Shown here piece after piece: positions 32,459-38,544 of a DNA stretch of 38,544 bases. A program made the position numbers and the translations under genes. The notes under the pieces were generated by a model, which made no database searches, was not told where the DNA came from, and was given only the letters and a program-made list of their open reading frames with translations. This stretch comes from CAZEDK01 sp964511025 (GTDB lineage Bacteria; Patescibacteriota; Gracilibacteria; UBA1369; GWF2-33-10): NCBI GenBank assembly GCA_964511025.1, contig CAZEDK010000011.1, positions 1-38,544 on the forward strand. The letters are read 5' to 3'. The first letter of the stretch is position 1. Each line of letters starts with the position of its first letter.

Positions 32459-33403
32459 ATGATACATAATAAATTTAAAACAGAAAATTTACCTCAGCAT
32501 GTCCAAATAGAAATTACTAGACGATGTAATTTAAGTTGCATCATGTGTCCTAGAGAAACCCTTGATTATAAAAATAACTACTGTGAAGATATGTCTTTAA
32601 GTAGATTTAAAATAGTCATTGATAAATTACCACAAGGTATAGATATGATTTCAGTTCATGGTTTAGGTGAACCGCTTTTACATACCGACATTATATCAAT
32701 TTTAGATTATGCTTCAAAGAAAGCGCCTGTATTATTAGTTACTAATGGAACTCTATTAAATGAAGATATGCTAAAAAATATTCTTTTAACTGGGATAACT
32801 TGGTTTACAATCTCTATGGACTCACCATATAAGAATGATTATGAAAAAATTCGCAGAGGTGCAAATTTTGATAAATTAATATACAATATAAAATTAATAG
32901 CAAAGGGGCATGTCTATAGTATGAAAAAAATTCAGTTTACGATTCAAATGACAGTATCAGATAAAAATTTTGATTCTTTAATTGATATGATTACGTTATG
33001 TTATGAATTAGGAATACCAAATTTAAATTTGTTAGGTATACATACTAACACCAATGAAAAGATTGCAGATTTTATTGATAATTATGATAATAAAATCGAT
33101 TTAATAAAAAAATACGCATTGGATAAAGACATTAATTTAACAATCAATAGCATGGGGGGTGTGACTTTTTCGAAACAAATATGTAGACGCCCATATAAAA
33201 CACTTTTCGTTAATTGTAACGGTTTGGCTGAGCCATGCTGTATACATGAAACTCCTGCAAATTTAAGAACAACTATTGGTAATATGTTTGATAGTTCTTT
33301 TGATGAAATTTGGAACGGAGAAAGAATGCTTTCTTTTAGAGAAGCTTTAGAAAATGAAAAGAAACCAAGGATGTGTACACAATGTGATCATTTATTTCAA
33401 TAA
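32459..33403 (+). CDS. Radical SAM protein with C-terminal Cys-rich (SPASM/twitch-like) region
   Basis: About 314 residues. The [4Fe-4S] motif is RRCNLSCIMCPRE (Cys23, 27, 30 from ATG 32459). A GLGEPLLH motif and other core strands of the TIM barrel follow. The end has CRRPYKTLFVNCNG, EPCCIHE and MCTQCD, ligands for a second cluster, as in SPASM/twitch enzymes. These act on peptides or on sugars and cofactors. In a polysaccharide cluster a sugar- or glycan-modifying step is the more likely role. GTG at 32447 is an alternative start; neither has a Shine-Dalgarno. Confidence 0.87.
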   Translation: MIHNKFKTENLPQHVQIEITRRCNLSCIMCPRETLDYKNNYCEDMSLSRFKIVIDKLPQGIDMISVHGLGEPLLHTDIISILDYASKKAPVLLVTNGTLLNEDMLKNILLTGITWFTISMDSPYKNDYEKIRRGANFDKLIYNIKLIAKGHVYSMKKIQFTIQMTVSDKNFDSLIDMITLCYELGIPNLNLLGIHTNTNEKIADFIDNYDNKIDLIKKYALDKDINLTINSMGGVTFSKQICRRPYKTLFVNCNGLAEPCCIHETPANLRTTIGNMFDSSFDEIWNGERMLSFREALENEKKPRMCTQCDHLFQ

Positions 33404-33410
33404 TATAATT

Positions 33411-34547
33411 ATGATTTTTAAATCAAAAAAACAGAAAATTTTGTTTATAAATGATACGTCTGATGATAATAATCTTGGTTGCAAGGCGACGACAAAAGCT
33501 TTGTATGCATTGATAGATAAACATTTACGAAATTTCGAAATATCAGGTGTTATAAAGTTGTTTCACACAGAAAGAGAGGCGATAAAAGGCACAATACCAT
33601 TACAATTTTTTGATTTTGATCTGTTGGCGCAAAATGTTTTTAAACTTGAAAATGATATATTTGCTTTTGAAGTCAATAAGATGAATAGGTGTGATGTTGT
33701 ACTTATTAATGGTGAAGGTTCTATCTATAAAGATGTCACAAAATGTCGTTATTTGCTTTTTTTAGCTTATTTAGCAAAAAAATATTTTCATAAATCAGTT
33801 TATTTAGTAAATCATACTGCAGACGTATCGAGCATTCAAGAAATTGCCAAAGAAGTCTATTCAATATTGGATGGAGTTGTCGTAAGAGAATCATTCTCCA
33901 AGAAAGAATTGGAACATTTGGGCGTTAAAAATGTTTTAGTAAGTCCAGATGCAATTTTTGCATTAACAATAAAAGATAATAAATTTTACGATAGATTGCC
34001 CGTAGGATTTGATTTAAATAAGGATTTTATCATGCTGGGAGGTTCTTCTTTAAATAATCCAGTTTACGAACAATGGTATGGACGAGCTGACCTTTCTTCT
34101 TTTTATAGATTAGCTCAGCTTTTAAGAAAACAATTTGATGTCCAAATTTTTTTTGCTGATGTCGGTGGAGATGATTTTTTAAGGAATTTTGATATGGCAG
34201 ATGGCATGTTTTATGGGAAATTGAATTATAAAGATTATTTTTTATTATCTTCAAAGGCTTTGATGCATTTGAGTGGTCGGCATCATGGTACTTGTTTGGC
34301 AGCTATGTCAGGCTGTCCTGTTTTAGGTATTTCTGCTAACACTCACAAAATGCAAGGCGATTTTGAGTTGTTGGAGTGGCGGTATCCTATTTATGATTTT
34401 TATAATTTAGATGCAAATATTCATGATATAACTAAAAATATTCATCATATCCTTAATGACAGAAAGAATTTAAAAAGATTTTTATTAAAACAGTGTTCTA
34501 AATGTAAAAATTTAGCAAAATTGAATGTTACGATTTTAAAAAAATAA
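33411..34547 (+). CDS. Polysaccharide pyruvyltransferase-family protein
   Basis: About 378 residues from ATG 33411, the first start outside the radical SAM gene, 7 bases after its stop. Signs of the family are the N-terminal Rossmann-like ILFINDTSDDNNLGCKATTKA, INGEGSIY, VVVRESFSKKELEHLG, SPDAIFAL and the C-terminal LSGRHHGTCLAAMSGCPVLG with a likely catalytic or binding His. Members add pyruvate ketals to sugars of exported polysaccharides. Some transfer other groups, so the exact reaction is open. Co-transcribed with its neighbours. Confidence 0.85.
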   Translation: MIFKSKKQKILFINDTSDDNNLGCKATTKALYALIDKHLRNFEISGVIKLFHTEREAIKGTIPLQFFDFDLLAQNVFKLENDIFAFEVNKMNRCDVVLINGEGSIYKDVTKCRYLLFLAYLAKKYFHKSVYLVNHTADVSSIQEIAKEVYSILDGVVVRESFSKKELEHLGVKNVLVSPDAIFALTIKDNKFYDRLPVGFDLNKDFIMLGGSSLNNPVYEQWYGRADLSSFYRLAQLLRKQFDVQIFFADVGGDDFLRNFDMADGMFYGKLNYKDYFLLSSKALMHLSGRHHGTCLAAMSGCPVLGISANTHKMQGDFELLEWRYPIYDFYNLDANIHDITKNIHHILNDRKNLKRFLLKQCSKCKNLAKLNVTILKK

Positions 34548-34551
34548 CAAT

Positions 34552-35646
34552 ATGAAAAAAATTCTTATATTCACATACCTTCAGCGTCATTTCAAAAAAA
34601 TGATTCCTATAATTAAGGAATTTGAAAAAGATAAAAATATTGATCTTTCAGTCTTTGTGCTGACAAAAGATGAAAAAACTACAGCTAATGAATATAATAT
34701 TAAGTATAAAGTGTTAGATGAATTTACTGATAAGAAGAGAGTAGTGGACTTCGATCTTAGCTGGGCTTTGGAGCCTTTGATTAATGCTATCGAGCAAATA
34801 CAGCCTGACTTGTTTATGGCAATTGAAGTGAATTATATTCTCAGAAATGCTGTTCGATATTGTAAGCAAAAAAATATCCCAACGGTGATAGTTCAGCATG
34901 GGACGCCAAACAGATACTCGCTTCATGCGTTTGCTCCATTCGAAGGGAATATTTTTGCTGCATGGGGACAGTTTTCAAAAGATTTTTTGGTAGAAAATGG
35001 AGTTGATGGGAAAAAGATTATACTTACAGGAGGCGTTCCTTTTGACAGAACTCTTTCTTTAAATCCTGATAAAAATAAAATTGCCAAAGAATTAAAAATT
35101 GATCCAAATAAAAAATGGATAGTTTTTACTACTCAAGGTCTAGGACCAGGTGGAATGCCTACGGAAGAAGAAATCAAAGTTGGCATTTCTGAAATTTGCA
35201 GAGAAGCAATGAAATATCCCGAAATACAGCTTATTTTTCAAGTACATCCTTCACAAGATTTAGATCACGTGAAGCTGATTCTAAATAATATAGAAGGCAA
35301 TAATTCAATAGTGATAAAATACAAAGATACTGAAGAATTAATGGCGGCTTCTTACGGAGTAATAACTTTTTTTTCTACTACAGCTCTCGATGCTGTCATT
35401 ATGAAAAAGCCGCTTATGCTTATTAATTTGGGTGATGACAAGGATTTTTTACCATTTGTTAATATGCAAGCAGCTTTTGGAGCATACTCAGAAGATCACA
35501 TTTCTTCAATTTTTCAAGAATTTTTAACAAATAGTAAAGATGAAGCCGATTTGAAAAAAGCAGCTGAATATGTTAATTTTAAAAATGATGGTAAGGCACT
35601 GCAAAGAGTTATGGATCTGAGTTATAAAAAAATTCTAAATAAATAA
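34552..35646 (+). CDS. GT-B-fold glycosyl/glycerophosphotransferase- or epimerase-like protein
   Basis: 364 residues with two Rossmann-like halves. N-terminal KILIFTYLQRHFKKMIPIIKEF and PTVIVQHGTPNRYSLHAF are followed by WIVFTTQGLGPGG and the C-terminal IQLIFQVHPSQDLDHV. VITFFSTTALDAVIMKKPLMLI is typical of CDP-glycerol glycerophosphotransferases and related transferases; the pattern also occurs in UDP-GlcNAc 2-epimerases. Next to neuB it might supply ManNAc (a NeuC role) or transfer the nonulosonate. Sequence alone does not decide. It starts 4 bases after the previous gene. Confidence 0.65.
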   Translation: MKKILIFTYLQRHFKKMIPIIKEFEKDKNIDLSVFVLTKDEKTTANEYNIKYKVLDEFTDKKRVVDFDLSWALEPLINAIEQIQPDLFMAIEVNYILRNAVRYCKQKNIPTVIVQHGTPNRYSLHAFAPFEGNIFAAWGQFSKDFLVENGVDGKKIILTGGVPFDRTLSLNPDKNKIAKELKIDPNKKWIVFTTQGLGPGGMPTEEEIKVGISEICREAMKYPEIQLIFQVHPSQDLDHVKLILNNIEGNNSIVIKYKDTEELMAASYGVITFFSTTALDAVIMKKPLMLINLGDDKDFLPFVNMQAAFGAYSEDHISSIFQEFLTNSKDEADLKKAAEYVNFKNDGKALQRVMDLSYKKILNK

Positions 35647-35648
35647 TT

Positions 35649-36545
35649 ATGTCTAAATTATCTAAACAGGAGCTTCAAATACCTTTTGTAGTTGCTGAAA
35701 TTGCCTGTAATCATAAAGGAGATCTGAATATAGCCAAAGAAATGATAAAAGTTGCCACTGAGTTTTGTGGTGTTGATGCTGTTAAATTTCAAAAAAGAAA
35801 TCCAAAAGAATTATTGTCAAAGCAGCAATATACTTCTCCGCATCCTGATAATTATCATGCATACGGTACTACTTATGGTGAACATAGAGAATTTCTTGAA
35901 TTTAATTTAGCTCAACACAAAGCATTGCAAGAATTATGTAAAAAATTTGGGACTGAATACAGCTGTTCAGTTTGGGATTTGCCGTCAGCAAAAGAAATTG
36001 TATCTTTGAATCCAAAATTTATAAAAATACCATCGCCAAGCAATTTGAATTTTCCAATGTTAAATTATCTTTTGCATAATTTTTCCGGTGAAATCCATCT
36101 TTCTTTTGGTATGACAACGCCAAAAGAAGAAGAAGCAATTATTGACTTGTTTAAAAAGGCTAAAAGAAATAAAGACTTGATCATATATTCTTGTGTTTCC
36201 GGATATCCTGTAGAATTTGAAGATCTGTCACTTTTGGACGTAGAAAGGTTAAAGGAAAAGTTTGGAAGGAATGTCAAAGGTATTGGATTTTCAGGTCATC
36301 ATCTTGGTATTGCTGCTGATGTTGCAGCTTTGGCTTTGGGGGCTAGATATTTTGAAAGACATTTTACTTTAAATAGAGCGTGGAGAGGGACTGACCATGC
36401 TGCAAGTCTCGAGCCTGATGGACTTAGAAGAGTGAATAGAGATTTAAAAAATGTATATAAAGCTCTTACTTATAAAAAAGCAGATATTTTGGAATGCGAA
36501 AAACCTAATAGAGAAAAATTAAAAAATATAGTACATGAAAAATAA
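35649..36545 (+). CDS. neuB: NeuB-type nonulosonic acid synthase
   Basis: Condenses phosphoenolpyruvate with a six-carbon amino sugar to form a sialic-, legionaminic- or pseudaminic-type acid. Family motifs are FVVAEIACNHKGDLNIAKEM, GVDAVKFQKRNP, FIKIPSPSNLNFPML, HLSFGMTT, CVSGYPVEFEDLSL and GFSGHHLGIAADVAALALGA with FERHFTLNR. At 298 residues it ends just after the TIM barrel and lacks the C-terminal SAF (antifreeze-like) domain of ordinary NeuB, which normally closes over the active site of the partner subunit. The following gene overlaps it by 11 bases. Which sugar is made cannot be told. Confidence 0.9.
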   Translation: MSKLSKQELQIPFVVAEIACNHKGDLNIAKEMIKVATEFCGVDAVKFQKRNPKELLSKQQYTSPHPDNYHAYGTTYGEHREFLEFNLAQHKALQELCKKFGTEYSCSVWDLPSAKEIVSLNPKFIKIPSPSNLNFPMLNYLLHNFSGEIHLSFGMTTPKEEEAIIDLFKKAKRNKDLIIYSCVSGYPVEFEDLSLLDVERLKEKFGRNVKGIGFSGHHLGIAADVAALALGARYFERHFTLNRAWRGTDHAASLEPDGLRRVNRDLKNVYKALTYKKADILECEKPNREKLKNIVHEK

Positions 36546-37710
36546 ATGTATTGCTTTTATTCCCGTCAGAGCTGGCAGTCAAGGTATTCCAAACAAAAAT
36601 ATAAAAGATTTTTGTGGTCAACCTCTTGTTTATTGGACAGCAAAAGCAGCTAACGACTCTAAATATGTTGATAAGGTTTATGTTTCAACAGATAACGAAG
36701 AGATTAAATCTCTTGTAGAAAGCTTTAATCTGCCAAAAGTTGAAGTAGTTTCTCGAAGTCATAGTGTTTCTACCGATATAGCTTCTACAGAATCTGTTAT
36801 GCTTGAGTTTGTAGAAAAGCATGATTTTGAAAATATTATATTGATACAAGCGACATCGCCATTATTGACATCTCAGGATTTAAATAATGCAATTTTAAGA
36901 TATGAAAAAAATAAATTTGATAGCATATTATCTGTAGTTAGACAAAAAAGATTTTTGTGGAAAATAAATAATAAATTTTTAGAGCCAGTTAATTATGATT
37001 ATTTTAAAAGACCAAGAAGACAAGATTTTGAAGGATTTTTAGTAGAAAATGGGGCTTTTTATCTCACCTCAAGAGAAAGATTACTAAAATATAAATGCAG
37101 GATTTCTGGAAAAATTGGATATTTTGAAATGCATGAAGATTCTTATTATGAAATTGATAGCTTGAATGATTGGATCGTTGCGGAAAATTTAAAATTCAAA
37201 CAAATACAAAATAATATTAAAAACTTATCTAACTTCAAAAATATAAATTTACTTATCTGTGATGTCGATGGAGTTTTAACGGATGGAGCTATCTATTACG
37301 CAAAAGATGCAGAAAAATTAAAAAAATTTAATACAAAAGATGGCAAGGGTATCGAATTAATCAAAACACGTGGTATTCAAGTAATGTTTCTGACTGGTGA
37401 GAATAGTGGACACGTTAAAAAAAGAGCAAATAAGCTAAAAATTGATTATGTGTGCGTGGGAGTTGAAAATAAATTGGATTTTTTAAACAAGTTTTTTCGA
37501 CAATATAAAAATTATTCCTTTGAAAAAACTGCTTATATTGGGGATGATATAAATGATTTAGAAGCTATGAAGTCTTCTTATTTTTCATCATGTCCTGCTG
37601 ATGCAAGTTCTGATATTAAAAATGTTGTTAAATATTTATGCGTTAATAAGGGTGGCAATGGATGCGTGCGAGAGATCTGTAATTTAATTGTTAATGGTCA
37701 AAATGTTTAA
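36535..37710 (+). CDS. neuA: CMP-nonulosonate cytidylyltransferase fused to KdsC-like HAD phosphatase
   Basis: 391 residues in two domains. Residues 1-222 are a CMP-sugar synthetase (IAFIPVRAGSQGIPNKNIKD, IQATSPLLTSQDL, VENGAFYLTSRERL). Residues 237-385 are a HAD phosphatase with DVDGVLTDGAIYY (243-255), KFNTKDGKGIELIKTRGI, FLTGENSG and IGDDINDLEAM, like KdsC. The first domain activates the nonulosonate with CTP. The second could remove the 9-phosphate from the NeuB product. This is the same domain order as animal CMP-sialate synthase. It overlaps neuB by 11 bases and the next gene by 8, so the three are tightly coupled. Confidence 0.9.
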   Translation: MKNKCIAFIPVRAGSQGIPNKNIKDFCGQPLVYWTAKAANDSKYVDKVYVSTDNEEIKSLVESFNLPKVEVVSRSHSVSTDIASTESVMLEFVEKHDFENIILIQATSPLLTSQDLNNAILRYEKNKFDSILSVVRQKRFLWKINNKFLEPVNYDYFKRPRRQDFEGFLVENGAFYLTSRERLLKYKCRISGKIGYFEMHEDSYYEIDSLNDWIVAENLKFKQIQNNIKNLSNFKNINLLICDVDGVLTDGAIYYAKDAEKLKKFNTKDGKGIELIKTRGIQVMFLTGENSGHVKKRANKLKIDYVCVGVENKLDFLNKFFRQYKNYSFEKTAYIGDDINDLEAMKSSYFSSCPADASSDIKNVVKYLCVNKGGNGCVREICNLIVNGQNV

Positions 37711-38544
37711 TCCAAAAATATCACTGGTAATTATTAACGATGAAGCTGCTGCATATTTGCCTCAGTTATTTAAAAGTATTGAAAAGCAAAATGATGAATC
37801 GCTTTTTGAGGTAATTTTTATTGATAACTGTTCAAAAGATGATTCAGTGAAAATGGCTAAAAATTTTGATGTTCATAATATCTATATATTTAATGAAAAA
37901 ACAGATAGAAGAGGTCTTTTGTATCAAAAAGGTGCAGATCTTGCCAGGGGAGAATATGTAATTTTTGCACATAGTGATATTTATTTTAAAGATGATTTTT
38001 TTAACAATTTATTTTTATTGTTAGAAAAAAATAAAGATGCTGATTTTGTCAATTTTAGTCAGCATTATGTAGATTTACATTTTTACGGAAACAACCAAAT
38101 TGGTATGAATGTTGATACTAAAAAATTATATTATAAACAATTATTTCAGCATTCACCATTGCCATTTTATCGTGAATGTTCGGAGGGATGTTTTATGGTA
38201 AAAAAAATATGTTTAGAAGCTTTTGGCGTGTCACATCTTTATATGCAATCTTTGTATGAATATGATTTGTTAAATAAAATTATATTTTTTGATTGTAAAG
38301 TTTTGAATTTTGCAGAATGTATATTTTATCATTATTTTCTTGAAGATCATGATAAAATACAAACATTTGCAGTAGATGAGAAAATTTTTATTGCTAATCA
38401 TTATAATTTATTTTCTTTAGAAGAATATAGTAAATATTATACACACAAATATTCTGAGTCACAAAATATAATAGTAGATAAAGAGAATCACATTCAAAAT
38501 TTGGAAATGATGCTGGCTGACACGCGAGCAAAATATTCTGAGTC
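37703..38544 (+). CDS. Family 2 glycosyltransferase with C-terminal coiled-coil repeat (3' end outside window)
   Basis: Starts ATG at 37703, overlapping the neuA stop by 8 bases. The N-terminus has a GT-A fold: ISLVIINDEAAAYLPQLFKSI, FEVIFIDNCSKDDSV, the nucleotide-sugar region YQKGADLARGEYVIFAHSDIY (metal-binding SD in place of DxD), and then SEGCFMVKKICLEAFG. It adds a sugar to the growing glycan. After about residue 245 a repeat begins, KYSESQNIIVDKENHIQNLE and on to DTRAKYSES, 28 residues (four heptads) per unit, predicted to be a coiled coil. The repeat runs off the window, so its length is unknown. Confidence 0.85.
   Translation, partial: MFNPKISLVIINDEAAAYLPQLFKSIEKQNDESLFEVIFIDNCSKDDSVKMAKNFDVHNIYIFNEKTDRRGLLYQKGADLARGEYVIFAHSDIYFKDDFFNNLFLLLEKNKDADFVNFSQHYVDLHFYGNNQIGMNVDTKKLYYKQLFQHSPLPFYRECSEGCFMVKKICLEAFGVSHLYMQSLYEYDLLNKIIFFDCKVLNFAECIFYHYFLEDHDKIQTFAVDEKIFIANHYNLFSLEEYSKYYTHKYSESQNIIVDKENHIQNLEMMLADTRAKYSE
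38447..38544 (+). repeat. 84-base direct repeat in GT2 coding sequence
   Basis: aaatattctgagtc occurs at 38447-38460 and 38531-38544. The period of 84 bases equals 28 residues, the expected unit of a coiled-coil spacer. Only one full unit is in the window. Confidence 0.6.

Noticed and set aside
30391..38544. Recoded UGA (genetic code 25) as in Gracilibacteria
   Set aside because: Genes such as the Wzt-like ATPase end properly at TGA and conserved glycines are encoded by GGN, so the standard bacterial code fits.

Overview
The window looks like chromosomal DNA of a low-GC member of the Candidate Phyla Radiation (Patescibacteria), most like Candidatus Peregrinibacteria. This is an inference from several things: an AT-rich genome (about one third GC), an ftsA-ftsZ pair, a stand-alone PolA-type 5'-3' exonuclease, a secreted SLH-domain protein, a MopE-repeat lipoprotein, many proteins with no recognisable family, and almost no Shine-Dalgarno sequences. 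UGA is a normal stop (for example at the end of the wzt-like gene), which argues against the recoded Gracilibacteria and SR1 groups.

Layout. 1-2.5 kb: the 3' part of an NlpC/P60 hydrolase gene, then murD with three in-frame loop insertions, one of them carrying a complete DUF559 endonuclease-like domain. 2.5-5.2 kb: a 50-residue LysW-like zinc-ribbon protein opposite a threonine-synthase-like PLP enzyme and an ATP-grasp enzyme. 5.1-6.5 kb: a two-gene unit headed by a HTH/coiled-coil/membrane-anchor protein, then a hicBA-type toxin-antitoxin pair. 6.6-11.4 kb: peptide deformylase and two proteins of unknown function. 11.4-14.9 kb, minus strand: ftsA, ftsZ and a FemAB-like transferase gene interrupted in frame by heptanucleotide repeats. 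15.2-18.9 kb: 5'-3' exonuclease, two unknown genes, dnaJ, with repeat-rich spacers between. 19.1-23.5 kb: tRNA-Glu(CTC), a 300-base leader, a 1293-residue SLH surface protein and a strong terminator. 23.5-30.2 kb: hairpin-rich spacer, LRR lipoprotein, AAA/DUF4143 ATPase, a possibly exported protein and a 12-repeat MopE-like lipoprotein. 30.4 kb to the end: a polysaccharide cluster (Wzm/Wzt-type ABC exporter, radical SAM protein, pyruvyltransferase-like protein, GT-B-like protein, NeuB, NeuA-HAD fusion, GT2) that should make and export a nonulosonate-containing glycan.

The recurring theme is short repeats invading coding sequence while keeping the frame. At least four families do this: the C-rich hairpin in murD, the TGTCTAGACA palindrome in murD and the PLP gene, the heptad repeat in the FemAB gene, and an inverted repeat in the LRR lipoprotein gene. 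The inserts lie in predicted surface loops or N-terminal tails. The two most promising leads for something undescribed are the DUF559-bearing insertion element in murD, and the LysW-like carrier with its PLP and ATP-grasp neighbours. A third, more speculative lead is the membrane-anchored HTH protein, whose palindrome is found in this window only within 5 kb of its own gene.
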